From Panonychus citri (Eukaryota; Arthropoda; Arachnida; Trombidiformes; Tetranychidae), in contig NW_026515539.1 of NCBI RefSeq assembly GCF_014898815.1, positions 1,364,001 to 1,428,000 of the forward strand: a stretch of DNA of 64,000 nucleotides, in the 5' to 3' direction. Numbering within the stretch: position 1 is the stretch's first letter; every line of letters starts with the position of its first letter. Shown piece by piece: positions 35,001 to 47,618 of this stretch. The position numbers and the translations under genes are program-made. A model generated the notes under the pieces. It was not told the DNA's origin and made no database searches. It worked only from the letters and a program-made list of their open reading frames with translations.

Positions 35001-38000
35001 ACAGTCGCTCTCATGTTCAAGTTGATTCGACCCTTTCCGCTCCACCCAAATTTATTACTCAAATTAATTCATTAACTGGACTTATCGAAGGACAATCTGC
35101 CCACTTTGAGGCACAATTAACACCACCCAATGATCCTTACCTTAAAGTTGAATGGTATGTTAATGGTAAACTATTGCCCAATGGTCATCGATTCCGAGTC
35201 TTCCATGACTTTGGAATTGTTATTCTTGATATTCTAGACTGTGTTGCTGAAGATTCTGGTGAATATGTTTGCAAGGCAACCAACAAATTGGGTACCGATA
35301 TCACTCGAGCAATCTTAACAATTAAAGCTCGATCTTCAGTTATTTATGATCCACAAATTCCACCTGAAATGGCCTCAAACGAAAGGATCATTGAAATTGA
35401 AGAAATGAGGTCTCGTAAACGAACCGAATTGACAGAAATAGTTAGAAGTGAAGCTCCGAGATTCATAAAACCGCTTGAAAATCCACCCGTACTTAGGGAA
35501 GGTGAAAATGCTCATCTCGAAGCTAAATTAACACCAACCGATGATCCCGATCTTCAAGTTTTGTGGTTCAAAAATAGTGTCGCTCTTCAAGCTTCAACTC
35601 GTATTCGAACCATTCATGATTTTGGCTTTGTTGTACTCGAAATTAGTCCAATTTATCCAAGTGATTCAGGTGTTTATACATGTAAAGCGGTCAATAAATT
35701 TGGCGAAGCAGTTACGACCTGTACCATTCAGATCACTGGTAAGCGGTCAATTATTTTGGAGAGTCAATTACCTCAAGGAATGGAAGGTGGAATTGAAAAG
35801 ATTGCTGCTATCGAAGAAGCTGCATCAAGGGTTAGTGAGGCAACTTTGGACACCGAAATTAAACAACCACCCAAATTTTTATCATCGCCCGAAGATCAAG
35901 AGCTTCCTGAAGATGCTATGGGCCATTTTGAGTGTCGACTAACTCCGGTAACCGATCCTACAATGAAAGTCGAATGGTTCTTCAATGGACGTTCTCTAGT
36001 TACTGGAAGTCGAGTTAAAACCATCTCAGATTTTGGTTTTATCATCCTCGAGATCGCTGGTGTCTATTCCCGAGACACAGGTATTTATACATGTAAAGCC
36101 TCAAACGCTTACGGTGAAGCTACTGTTTCTTGTCGACTTACCGTTAAATCAAAACAATCAATCATCTTGGAGCCTCAATTACCGGAATCATTTATTACTG
36201 GCACTGAATCTATTCAAAAATTAGAAGCGAATCTTTGGCGAACACCCGAAATGATCTACGATCAGGAGAAATCAATGCCGCCACATTTTGTTACACATAT
36301 TAAGGAACTTGAAAAGGCAGAAGGTGAATCAGCCCACTTCGAGTGTCGCCTTGAGCCCGTTGGTGATCCATACCTTAAGATTGAATGGTATCACAATGGA
36401 GTCATACTGTTAACCGGATCTCGAGTTCGAACTGTTAATGACTTTGGTTTTGTGGTTCTCGAAATTGACTGGCTTCTCCCCAGAGATACTGGTGAATATG
36501 TTTGCCGAGCAACAAATAAATTTGGCACTGATGTGACCAAAGCTATTCTCAAAGTAAGATGTAAGTATTTCATTTCTTGACTTCGAATTTGCTTTCATCA
36601 TATGGAGAAAATTAATTTACGATTTATATTATTTTTATGTCCAGCTAAACGTGATATCATCTTAGATCCTCAACTTCCTCCTGAATTTTCAGTTGATAAA
36701 CTGAAACAATTGGACATGAGGGCAAAAAGCACTTTGGTCGAAGAAGAGAGCAAACTTCAAGCTCCTCGATATATTACTCATATTCAATCACTTGAAAATC
36801 TTATCGAAGGAGATTCAGCTCATTTCGAGTGTAAATTGTTACCTGTTGACGATCCTCAGCTTAAAGTCGAATGGTATCACAATGGTGAACCTTTAACCTC
36901 TGGACATCGATTCAAGACAACCCATGACTTTGGTTTTGTTGCTCTTGACATTCTGTATGTTCACCCTGAAGACTCAGGTGAATACATCGCTCGAGCAGTG
37001 AACCAGGTTGGTGAAGATGTGACTCGTGCAATCATCCGATGCCGCGCTCGACAAAAGATTATTTATAATCCTCAGCTTCCTAAGGAAATGGAAAGTGGAA
37101 TCCAAAAAATTGCTCAAATTGAATCTTCTCGTCAAAGGTAAATCTTATTCTTCTTAGAACAGAAATCAATTTCAAGAATCAAATTAACAATTACTATCTA
37201 TTATACCTTTAGGTTTGAAAGTGCTGGAGACGCTGGTAACCAAGAAAGAGGTCCTCCAATGTTTGTCATGAAACCCGAACCTCAAACTGTACTGGAAGGA
37301 GACTGGGCCAAATTTTGTTGTCGTGTCATTGGTTATCCTCGACCTCGAGTTATGTGGGTTCTTAATGGTAACACCGTTATCAATGGTTCTCGATACAAGT
37401 TAAGTTATGATGGAATTTATCATTTGGATATACCAAAGTCCCGACAATATGATAAAGGAAAGGTTGAAGTTTATGCTCGAAACATCCTGGGTGAAGCTCA
37501 CGTTTGGACAACATTAGATGTGCGACCTCGAAACGACGATTATCGAGCGGTTCTTAAACATTCACCTCGACGTAAGTACTAACACTGTCTATTCCAATAG
37601 TTGAGACTGAATAATCTAAAAATCATTTCTTTTGATCGTGTACAAAACTAGCTTGGTACGATTACGATATTGGCAGATATCAAAAGGAAAGAAAAGAAAC
37701 TGAATTGGATAAAATATTCGAGGAGAAACTTACACCTGGTGGAACTGAGAAAGAGGTTTGGAGAACCGAAGAAAGTGAAGACGAAAGAGTTAAAATCAGA
37801 GAATATCAAAAAGATCAAGAGGTGCGAACAGAGCTGATTTATTATTGTGAACATCAGGAATTAATCTGTTTCTTTTTGATTCTTTTACTTTTTAGGCTGC
37901 TCCTGAAATCAAACGCTATACAACTGAGGCTATTTATGCCGACAGAAAAGCGATCCAAGAATCCAAGCCTGATGGTCAATCAAATGTATCTTTGATGGCG

Positions 38001-39947
38001 AAATCATATCAAAGTCATGTTGCTTCACAATCAAAGGAGCCTTTGGAATCAGTTGTTCATGGAAAGGAAATTTTCACCAAACAACAGAAACAAATCCAGA
38101 AAGAGTTGCAAGGTGATCTAGAAATCACTCGAAAAATCAGAACTACTGAAACATTGTCACAAGAGCACAAAGGTGTCACTAAAGAGAGAGTCGTGATTGG
38201 ACCTCCAAGGAAAACACGACCACCCGAATTCACCAAAAAGACTCAACCAGTTCGAGTCTATGAAGGTGAAAGAGCAACATTTGAATGCCATTTTACTGGT
38301 GATCCTGCACCGATGATCACATGGTTCAGGGAAAACTTTGAAATTCAAAATTCAAGAGATTTCCAAGTAAGTGCTACAGCCTAGAAAATTATTAATAAGT
38401 TTGACTACACTTTTAAATGGAGATACACATAGAAGTGATTATCATATCAATTTAAAAGTGCAGTGAAACTTAATTTTATTTGCTGAATAATACAAAGTTA
38501 ATCATTACAATAAACTAATTGTTAATATGCTCATCAAATTTTAGATCGAAACAACCGAAACAAAGTCAAGTCTCACAATTCGAGAAGTTTATGTTGAAGA
38601 TTCCGGTGTTTTCTCTGTAAAAGCTGAAAATCCTGCTGGCTCAGCGAAAAGTTCTGCTAATCTCGTTGTCGAAGGTAAATTGATTTATTCATTTTGATTA
38701 AGATGAAACCTTCCCATCTAAATCATTCTTTTTCTTTCACAATATTATTTTAGAGAGAAAAGACCATAAATCAGGAGCAGTTCCACCAAGTTTTTCGAGA
38801 ACAATCGAAGATACTCGTGCCACTGTTGGTGAACTAGTTCGACTTGATGCTCGAATTGTAGGTTCCAAGCCATTAGATGTTTATTGGCTCAAGAATGGAA
38901 CAAAAATATTACCTGGAGTTACTCATAAAATGATCGAAGATGAAGATCAGAATACTCTTCTCATATTAGAAGCTCTTGCAGATGATAGTGGATCTTATGA
39001 ATGTGTTGCAATTAACCAAGTAGGTGAAGCTCGTTGTTCTGCTAGAGTCACGATCGATGGACCCAAAACCCCTTCCGTCCCATCAACACCAACAACATCC
39101 TTGCCAGGAAAAGAGAAACCACCAATGTTCACTGAACAATTGCGAGATATAGTTGTCAATGAAGGTGAACCAGTGACATTTAAGTGTAAAATCAGTGGAG
39201 TTGCAGGTAAGCAAAAGAAGAGAGAAACTAATATTATTCTAATATTAATAATATGAATCATAATTCTAACTATTGATTATTTTCAATTAAAAAGCGTCTC
39301 AAGTATCTTGGTACAAAGGGGATAGTCTAATCAAACAATCACGTTACTTCAGAATGGGACATGAAAGAGACACTTTTACATTAAAAATATCTGAAGCCTT
39401 CCCTGAGGACGAAGGGGTTTATAAATGCACAGCTACAAATTCATTGGGAAGAATCACAACATCAGGACGTTTACAAGTAATTCGTAAGTTTTAAATATTA
39501 TCATACAAATATACCAAATATTATTAAAATTATACTTTGAATTATATTCTGATACAGTTCCAGATTCTTTAACTATTCCACCAAGTTTAACCCCACTTCA
39601 AGACTTACGAGTACCCGTTGGAACTCCGGCTCGTTTTGTCTCTTCACTTTCAGGATATCCAACTCCTTCTATTTTATGGTACAAAGAAGGACAACTTATT
39701 CAACCTAATCGTGATTTCCAGGTAAAATTTCGTTATAAATCAATTCTGAATAGACTAATGTTGCTAGATAATTAATAAAATTTATTTGCTGCTTTCTTTT
39801 CAGATGTTCCAAGACAATGCTTCCTGTTCACTTGTGATTCGACAAGTGTATCCTGAAGACAGTGGTACTTATATTTGCTGCGCAACTAATGACTTGGGTG
39901 AAACAGAAACGAAAGCTAGGCTAATTGTTGAACAAATTAGCAAATAA
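21368..39947 (+). CDS. sls: Kettin/sallimus-type giant Ig-repeat muscle protein
   Basis: Twenty exons: 21368-21429, 21688-22007, 23434-25463, 27074-27217, 27289-29525, 29585-31619, 31752-31895, 31974-32225, 32314-32460, 32527-32781, 32862-36560, 36645-37137, 37213-37571, 37652-37821, 37896-38366, 38545-38674, 38754-39206, 39295-39483, 39558-39721 and 39804-39947. All junctions keep frame and the total is about 4632 residues, close to Drosophila kettin. I count about 34 Ig (I-set) domains. Most are separated by the kettin-type linker of about 35 residues (S-I-x-x-x-x-Q-x-P-E...K-I-x-x-L-E) and carry AHFE, EWF.NG and DFGYVALDI. Kettin binds actin and alpha-actinin at Z-discs and I-bands of arthropod muscle. 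No PEVK region, Fn3 domain or kinase follows, so this is the short kettin form. One base is missing in the A-run 24668-24672 of exon 3, shifting frame inside Ig domain 4; the rest of the exon is intact. Confidence 0.94.
25464..27073 (+). other. Longest kettin intron
   Basis: A 1.6-kb intron (GTAGGT...TTTCAG, phase 1) that splits Ig domain 6. It holds a (CT)n microsatellite of about 14 units at 25976-26003 and many ATCATC stretches. No nested gene was recognised. Its size, unusual for this locus, makes it a candidate site for muscle enhancers (inference). Confidence 0.7.
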
Positions 39948-40096
39948 TAATAACCCTAAGTTTGAATTGGCGTAAATTTCATGAACAAAAAATTTATTCT
40001 TTGATCCATTAAAAACTAAGCATCATTTAAACTTTTGTCTATATTTTGAATTGTGAAAAAAAACTTAAAACTTAAAACTTGAAACTAAACTTACTC

Positions 40097-40102
40097 AATA
40101 AA
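40097..40102 (+). terminator. Kettin poly(A) signal
   Basis: AATAAA lies 150 bp after the kettin stop codon in AT-rich 3' sequence, the first canonical hexamer downstream. Confidence 0.6.
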
Positions 40103-40574
40103 TTATACTTATTAACAAATCAAACTCGTTGCGTGCCAGTACTCAAAATTAGAATTACAATTAAAACCTTGTTGAGCAAATACTCATTATACAGGCCGAG
40201 AAAATGAGTTTGACGGTATTTTAAAATTATTTGTGCAGAAAGAGTTATAACAACACTTTATCAATGATTAGATAATCAAGAAATTCAAATTTAACATTGA
40301 TTTGATTGCTAAATTGTATTGGTAACATCCTGGTGGATGCAATGATTTAACATTAAACTGTAGAGTAAATGCTACAAGTGCTACTTGAAGAGGAAAATTG
40401 TACACGAAAACTTAGGGTGGGGAATTACAATAAGTTTGGATTACAAATATTAATAATTAAGAGAAGATGACGAGTTAAAATTAACAAATTGCATTAATTG
40501 ATTCCAAAGATCCAATTTGATGATTGTAAATAAAAGACAAACATTGAGGTTAAAGTGAGGATAAGGTTGAGGTT

Positions 40575-41052
40575 GAGCCATATGACTATGGCTCCAATTT
40601 TTGGTTATATTTGTGCTGATTTACTTTCGAGATCATTCGGAGATTGGAAATATGCACTTCGATTGACTCCTCTCTTAGGTGTCTTATCTGTTGTTTTATT
40701 GATGCTTTTCCTTGAAGAACCGCCAAGAGGCGAGGCTGATGGTGTTGAGCTGATGGAAAAATCAAATGTTAAAGAAGATTTAATTTATTTAACTAAAGTT
40801 CCCTCTTACATTTGGTCGACGATTGGATTTACTTGCGTTTGTTTCACCACAGGATCACTCTCATGGTGGGCTCCTCATTTCATGGAAAATGTTTACAAAC
40901 TTCGCGATGGAAAAGACCATGACGGGTACTTTCAATTTTCTTCATCAAACGACAAATCAAACTTTGACCATCCCTCATTATTTTTAGAAAGCTTAATTAA
41001 TTCAACGTTTTTCTCCGATTTCTTGTTTCCTTTTCGCTTATTTTCGGAGCCA
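40575..41052 (+). pseudogene. Spinster-like fragment 6 with internal deletion
   Basis: Plus-strand transporter piece: MAPIFGY is fused directly to ICADLLSRSFGDW, removing the segment from LGDRYSRK to the second GY. Both sides of the deletion read TTTTGGTTAT, so the break used about 10 bp of microhomology. The sequence continues through LEEPPRGEADG, WWAPHFME and RDGKDHDGYF and ends after a short frame-breaking deletion (LFPFRLFSEP, then stop). It lies about 20 kb from the main mosaic, just left of the duplicated GPCR block. Confidence 0.9.
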
Positions 41053-41479
41053 TAACTTCAGTCGCTGAATTATCCATCCTAGTGTAATACAACTAATATC
41101 ACAGGTAAGTTTATTAGATCTACTTTTCAAGACATTTTTAATAAAGTAAAGCTTGAGCTTATATCCTCGATGAATGATCTCAACAGTGAAATTTGGACTT
41201 ACCTACTCTCCTTTTGATTCAATTACCATATTACATAATCTATTTTATCGATAAACTGAATACATATAATTGGTAAATGCAATTAATATTATGTTTACTT
41301 TGTATAATTGACTGAAGATCAAAAAGTCCAAATTTCCAAGATAAATTTTCGATTTCAAGGCTGTTAGTTTTTCGACTGAATAAAATATTAATAATAGTAA
41401 CATTTGATACTTTTGATATCACAAAGAAGTTGATGGTTCAAGTGACTGGATCGAGTTGAGATTTCTATTGTTTTCAGTT

Positions 41480-43494
41480 ATGTTTTTCATTAATTTTTTT
41501 ATTTTCTTGATTATAGTAACATTTTTTGGAATTTATTCAACTTCGAACACAACTGAAAGTTCAATTTTGATTCCTTCGAAAGCAACACTGGTAAACTATG
41601 GATTCAATAATCGTCACGAAATAACTTGGTACTTTGAGCCCAAAAAGTGTGGTGAATTTCAAGTATACGATAGAGTGGCAGGTAAATGTCGGCGTATTTA
41701 TTGTCGATCTACAATCGGTGATATGCCTTATCGAAAATGTAAAGTGAGCGAAGCATTTGAAGGTTTCCGTGCTCGCAAAGAGTTTATTGATATCCAAGCC
41801 GAAAAATGGTCTCTCACACTTTACGTAAGCCTTACCAATGGAAAGACACTTACTCGAAACAAGAATACACGTAAAGAATTTGAAATACAATTAGCTTCAG
41901 TTTTAAATATTTCCATTGAGCGTATAGACATTGAGGATATGGTACCACTTGGTGGTTATTATGCTCAATTCAAAGCTGAACTATCGGAAGACGTTGGACT
42001 AGTCATTTCTAACGAGCAAATAGTCAAAAAGATACAAAGTTGGCTAACGGAACGGCAAACATTTCAAATTGATGGTTGCGTTTTCTACATTTTCAGTCTG
42101 GATTTTTCTGTCAGTTATCTAGCTAATTACAACCCATCATTTTGTGAAGGCTCATCGGTGCGAAAAATACCTCATTGGGGACTAAATTTTTCTTTTATAA
42201 ATTCTAATAAATTGTTAAACAATGAGAATGGCCGAATTTATCCAAAAGGTTCTTACATAGCGAGTGTTCTAGTACACAATGATCGTCTTAAAGTAGTCAC
42301 ATTTGCGATTCTCTGTGAGAAAGTAACTGGACTTTTCTGTGAGACTTTCAAGTTACCCGCTGGTTCTTACGAGTTTATCGATAATGGTGCATACATAAAA
42401 TCACTTTATGGAGTAACTGATAAGTTCGAAGTTGACTTTAATTCGTCAGTGAAGATTTGTGAGCCTTCACACTTTTTCTGCGTCGGCAATCAAACGGAAA
42501 ACAAGATTGTAGGTGTTTGTCTAATTGTCTCTTGTGTATTTTTAGTGCTGATTTTGGTCACATTTAGTATGGTTCCTGATATATCATCGACTCTTCCAGG
42601 TTTCAATACAATAAATTTGGTTCTGACTATTCTGATATTACAATTACATTTTCTAACGGGAGCTTATTGGACTAATTGTTGGTTAGCGGCAATTGTCATG
42701 CATTACTTTATATTACTCAATTTTAGTTGGTCAAGGTAAATGTTGAGATGTCTCTTTGATTGTTTGATTGTTTGATTATTTGGCTGATTGATCTCTTTCT
42801 CTCGCTTAATTGTAGTATCATTGGTTTTCACATATTTCGTACATTTGTTACATGTGATTCAATTCATTGTGAGGATAATTCAAAATACGGAAGCAGATTC
42901 ACTTCTTTCATCATGGCTCATTTGATGGTCTTGATTGTTGTTGCTGTTTCGTTGATTAATGAATTTATCTCAAATGATTTCGCTCCTCATTTTGGTCCAT
43001 TCCAAGGTGTTTGTTGGATTCGTAGTTCGATTGGAATATTGATTTATTTTGCTGTTCCAATTTCTCTCAGTAACTCACTGAATTCTATTTTCTATTTGGC
43101 AAGTTACATGAGGATAAAAAGAACATTGAATGCGAGTGTTGCAGTTTCAGTCCAAAGTATCAATCGATTATCAATTAGGTCAATACCCACACAATTATCG
43201 GTATTTAGTCGAATAGCAACTGCTCTTAGTATCTCTTGGCTAACTATTCTTCTCATTCCAATGACTCCGCCAAAATCGACTGTCCATCAATTGGCCAAAT
43301 ACTTGTTCGTCTTTATCAATACTAATCAAGGATTATTGTTATTCTTTGCTTTCCTGTGGAATAAAAGAGTTGGTCGTATTTGGTTAAATTGGGCAAGAAT
43401 TTTAATCAGAATCGAAAATCAAAAAAGTTCAAAAGATTCAATCGTTACAATTTCTGCTTCCGTTCCAATCAACAGTGTTGATATGGTTGATTAG
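41480..43494 (+). CDS. Methuselah-like class B GPCR, copy A
   Basis: Two exons, 41480-42735 and 42816-43494 (phase 2 intron), encode 644 residues. The start is the first in-frame ATG; it gives a hydrophobic signal peptide ending near IYSTSNTTE. A Cys-rich ectodomain of about 330 residues follows (KKCGEFQVYD, CRRIYCRSTIGDMPYRKC, FFCVGNQTENK). Seven helices start at IVGVCLIVSCVFLVLI, with GVCWI in extracellular loop 2 and the mth-like helix 7 string NTNQGLLLFF..LWN. The family consists of arthropod peptide or orphan receptors related to secretin receptors; the ligand cannot be inferred. The intron lies in helix 3. Possible poly(A) signal at 43546-43551. The gene is part of a duplication with 58321-60315. 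Confidence 0.85.
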
Positions 43495-43624
43495 TTTATC
43501 AGTTAAGCATCGAATATGAATAAGAATTTGAATTTTATTAAAAAAAATAAAAAGATTTTCAAATTAATATTATTATCCTTTTACATTAGTAAAAATCGGT
43601 AAATTGTAATAGCAGATATTATTG

Positions 43625-44048
43625 TTATTGATTTGTTGGTGTTTTTGAATTTAAAATTGGAAGATCATCAAATTTTATCGAACAAATTTTATCAACAGTT
43701 AAACACTTAGGATCTTCCAGTTCAACGATAATCAATTGATTTACTTTAGGATAAGGTTTCAGCCAAACTCCTGGTGTATAAAGAGTGACCTGTGGTCCGT
43801 TTGTTGGCCAATATCGTCCAAGTCCTCTACCATTAAGATAAGCGAAACCTTTGGACAGTCCGGTTGCATTGAAATACGAATCGTAAATTTCACTGTTCTT
43901 AGGTAATATGAACTCGGCCTTTAACACCGCTGGATGTAAACTATTTGTCGACGAGACTGTAGCCTTGTCACTAGAGTTAAAAGTCAATAATGAAGTGAGA
44001 TCTTCCCAATCGTCGATATAATAATGTGTTCAACCCGTAAGAGTTTTC
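43625..44048 (-). pseudogene. Truncated 3' end of beta-galactosidase, duplicated with GPCR copy A
   Basis: Matches the last exon of the GH35 gene (60447-60870) including the same stop position, with GRGLGRYWPTNGPQ and PGVW.KPYP intact. The homology ends abruptly near 44048 inside the exon, so 5' exons are missing. Unlike the full-length locus, its frame is open through the VSSTNSLHP region. Its presence shows that the duplicated block came from the arrangement seen at 58-61 kb. Confidence 0.92.
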
Positions 44049-45156
44049 GAATCGAAATTTTGAATTTCGATAATATCGATCAAGTTATCGATAAATATTG
44101 TTTATAAAATATCGTAAAATATCGATGAATCGATATTATCATCGCACCACTAGTACAAGTGCTTAATTTAAAAAATAGAAATCAAATTAATTATTTATGA
44201 GCGAAAATGTCAACAATCAAATTCACTTATTGCGCATCTGAGGGGTGGGTCTTAAGTGGAACAAACTTTCTTATCTCCTTGTAGACACAAAGCTTTAATT
44301 TCTTGACACTTAATTACCAAAATTACATATTTATTGTTGTGATGAAAGCAACTTAACACAGACCAACCTCGACTACTGACTATTTTACCCTATTTATATT
44401 AAAATTTTCTCTCTTTCTATTTTCTCTGTCGACGATTCGTGGCACTTTGACTTTTCTTTTCATTATCACCTCGATCTTTGTTTGTTTTTCTCGTAACAAT
44501 TTCTTAATTAAAAGTGACTTTGGACTAACTAATTAAGCGAACCTCTAAATCAACATTTGACAATTTTTCTCGATAACCTTAGAACTTTTGCATCATTACA
44601 TTCACCCCTTCTAGTTAGTCCGAAGCCTCTTGAGGAACAATTAACTAATCTAACTAAATTAACAAAATTTTCTTTGGGTCAATACCATCGACTTTCGTTA
44701 TATAGCTCGACCGTTCGGTCAAAGTTGCAAACAACAACTATGGGGTCATTTCTGTTTCCGTCTTATCATTTCAACAATAACAACAAAAAGTTTCATCTTA
44801 TTTATTTGTTATTTTTTCGAATTTTTCGTGGTTCTTTTTGATTTTTTTTCAAATTGTTTTTTTTATTTACCTCGCTTATCGTCGTCGAACCTCCTCTCAT
44901 TTTGATTATCATGTCAGCTGAATTTTTTCGGAACTTTCAATGTTAATTTCTTTTCTTTCTCTTTTCTTCTACATGATTTTCTTTCCATAATAATTTGTAT
45001 TGATTCGTTTTTTTATTTATTTTATCTCTCAGTGAATTGATGAGGTAAGCAAACAAATGGCTTTTCTCCATCGATCACCGACTCTAATGAATACCTTCGA
45101 GCGGTAATTACCATGAATAGGCTTTCTCATTGTGCAAAGGAAATAGAGGAGTTTTG
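44049..45156. other. Gene-free stretch with ATCGAT-rich palindromic segment
   Basis: About 44060-44140 is dense in overlapping ATCGAT/TATCGATA words able to form local hairpins. The remainder is AT-rich with T-runs; a 94-codon open frame at 44557-44841 begins without ATG and has no recognisable domain, so it is not called. Confidence 0.5.
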
Positions 45157-45342
45157 ATGGCCATGATTTTGTTGGATGATGACAACGATAAGACTAAGGA
45201 TGAGGATAGGGATAATGAGACAGAGATGGTAGAGGATGAATATGGGGAAAAAGAAAAGAATGGTGAGGATGGTAATGGTGTTGATGACGATGACAATTTT
45301 CCTCATCCGACTGTTTCATTAAAAAGGATGGACGAGGAATAA
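45157..45342 (+). CDS. Short acidic low-complexity ORF (doubtful)
   Basis: From the ATG at 45157, 61 codons rich in Asp, Glu and Asn (DDDNDKTKDED, NGEDGNGVDDDD) end at 45342. No domain, signal peptide or clear splice signals. It may be an exon of an unrecognised gene or a purine-rich chance frame. No function is proposed. Confidence 0.25.
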   Translation: MAMILLDDDNDKTKDEDRDNETEMVEDEYGEKEKNGEDGNGVDDDDNFPHPTVSLKRMDEE

Positions 45343-46150
45343 ATTTTTGTTCTCAAATTTCCAGCGTTAGTCCATATAAAAAACGACTAACTAGTAGTCC
45401 TCATCCTTTCGTTAATCGGTTTTACCAGAGTTGATTAACACTCCCCACTATGGATTCTAGGTCGGGGTTTAAACCGCTCAGGTTCATTTGACATGTCGTT
45501 TGCGTCCTCATTGTTTTAAGGTGAAAGAACCCAAACGATTAACTGAACTCAATGTAATGAGTGAAATATTTAACTTGTAAATATAAATTTAAGCTCAATT
45601 TTATAATTGTTTGTTATTTGTTGCTCATCTAAATGTATTACTAGATAATCACCATAATCAAGTTAACTGTAATCTACTTGCTGGTTAATCATTATTAAAG
45701 CTGATCAGAATTAAATTGTTTAAAGCAGTGGGTAAATTAATAATTTTGCCAGTAACAATTAACTTGTTGAATAGTTATTGATGGTTCACAATTGATTGGT
45801 ATTCAATTCTGGTCAACCATAAATTTAACACTTATAGTTAGTTAATTGTGATCAACAAAAATAAAGGTTGATGATAGCATCGACATCAACTGGATTAAAT
45901 ACATGGAGTTTTTTTATTCACTACGGCTATTACACTGAATATCTCCAGGACTAAAAGTCATATGAATGTCAGACTTGACGCGAGGACTAAACAGAATTAA
46001 ATCGATTAAATATACTATTTCTATACTAATTCTTTAGTTGAATGATTAGGATTGTTAATGCTAAATTATAAAGAATTAATTGTAAAGAATATGAGAGAAT
46101 CACAATTAGAACTTTGAATGATTGCATTTTTCTAGTAGTCGATTACTAAC
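45343..46150. other. AT-rich intergenic DNA
   Basis: No gene or repeat recognised. If the listerin-like exon at 46151-46341 belonged to an intact gene, its next exons would be expected here on the minus strand. None could be identified. Confidence 0.45.
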
Positions 46151-46341
46151 CAGAGTTCAAAAGATTCGACGAAATCGTCGCAAAATTTGGCCGTATTATC
46201 GAAATGATCGAATGGAAATTTACTCAGCATTGGTAAGAGATTGGGGAATATCGAGGAAGCGTTTCCGTATCCGCCTTCTTTGATGTATTTACGAAGATGC
46301 GGAAGAAAACCTTTGGTTAGATTTATGTGTTTCCACCATTC
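46151..46341 (-). pseudogene. Isolated listerin (LTN1)-like exon
   Basis: A minus-strand open segment bounded by a good acceptor (ATTACAG at 46342-46348) and a donor (GTTAGT at 46150-46145), 191 bp, encodes EWWKHINLTKGFLPHL, KEGGYGNASSIFPNLLPM and LSKFPFD. This pattern matches the HEAT-repeat region of listerin, the E3 ligase of ribosome quality control (W..VN..KG..P.L...REGG.G.AS.IYPNLLP..SK.P). No neighbouring listerin exon is visible on either side, so it is called a gene fragment. It could instead be an internal exon of a gene whose other exons I cannot recognise. Confidence 0.6.
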
Positions 46342-46809
46342 CTGTAATTGAAAAATGACAATTAGATAATTGTTTCTATCATACATCGATTATTAACTGA
46401 TAAGGGAACTTCATGAAGTGTCAAATCGATAATGATACCAGTTTTTTGGAAACGCCGTGAGAAATTATGCGGGCCATTTTTGTTCTGGCCTGCCACAACC
46501 CGATAGTTGCCGAGAAAACTGGCCTGAAAGATCGGAAGCCGTGGACATTAATTGTGTGGAATGGCAATGTTTGATTGAAATATGCAAAAACTATCGACCT
46601 ATCTGTTATTAGTTCGTGTGTGCTAAAGACCGTGAGGATAAGAACCATGGATGGATACGGAGAAATTGAAATAGTATGACTACTACCATATAGTAAATTG
46701 TCAGTTAGAGACCGTGAGGTTGATTGCAAAGTAGGTGTTGGGTGTTCGCAAAGATGAATCGAAAGAGAAGCAATACAAAATAGAAAAAAATTGAATGTAT
46801 CTAACCTGT

Positions 46810-47370
46810 GATACAAAATAGAAAAGATGATTGATGAACGATAGAAAGTGAAACCTACGAAAAAAGAGCTGATAGATAAACGAACAAAAAGAAAGAGGAA
46901 GAGATAGAAAGTAAAGCCAACGGAAAGAGAAGAGATGGATGAACGAACAAATAGCAAGAAGAAGCGATTGCATTGGACCATCCAATAGCAAGAGAGCGAG
47001 ATAGAAAGTGAAACCTATGCAAAGAGAGGAGATAGATAAACGAACAAATAGCAAGAGGAAAAGATTGTAAGAGACACCAATGGCTAGAACAAGAGATAGA
47101 AATAGCGACCAATGGTGAAAGATCATGGATAAACGAACAAATAGTAATGTTTGTTTTAAAGAGGCAATGATTTTCGACACATCTATCATCAGATTGTGTC
47201 AGCTCTAGACCGTGTAGTTGAAAAACATGGGTAGGTACGAAAAACGTGAAATTAATTGTTATGACTACTAAAATCGATGTAATTGTAAGCTTAAGACCGT
47301 GAGGATGAGAACAATGGGAGGTGTGGATATTTTGATGAGATAAATGATAGATAAGCGAACAATTGGCAGA
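46810..47370. repeat. Diverged tandem repeat array (AAACGAACAAATAGCAAG units)
   Basis: At least five units share AGATAGAAAGTGAAACC, GATAGATAAACGAACAAA and TAGCAAGAGG, at about 46871, 46933, 47031, 47121 and 47346. Spacing varies from about 60 to 220 bp. A second word, GACCGTGAGG, recurs around 46628, 46710, 47207 and 47297. The long open frames on the minus strand here are produced by this purine-rich repeat and are not genes. Confidence 0.75.
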
Positions 47371-47618
47371 GGAAAAAGAAGTTAAGAAAGCTTATAAAAA
47401 AGGCAGAGCTTGTCAACTCTTTAACTATTAGAAACAGCCATATAATCAATTAAGATATATCGTTTTAAATCTGACTTGTGAGATAAAATCTGAGGCAAGG
47501 AAACATGTCGTTTGAATTGCAGCTCATATAAATTTAAATTCATTCAATATTATAAAGGCTTATACAATACTATATTTATATTTTTGTTCGTAAAAAAGCT
47601 TAATTCAAATTAAGGCAA

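Noticed and set aside
44557..44841. 94-codon plus-strand frame
   Set aside because: No ATG start, AT/T-run driven composition, no domain or splice context.
46421..47189. Long minus-strand frames rich in Leu, Phe and Ser that look like membrane proteins
   Set aside because: They are read from the antisense of a purine-rich tandem repeat; several overlapping frames are open at once and the apparent peptide repeats follow the DNA repeat.
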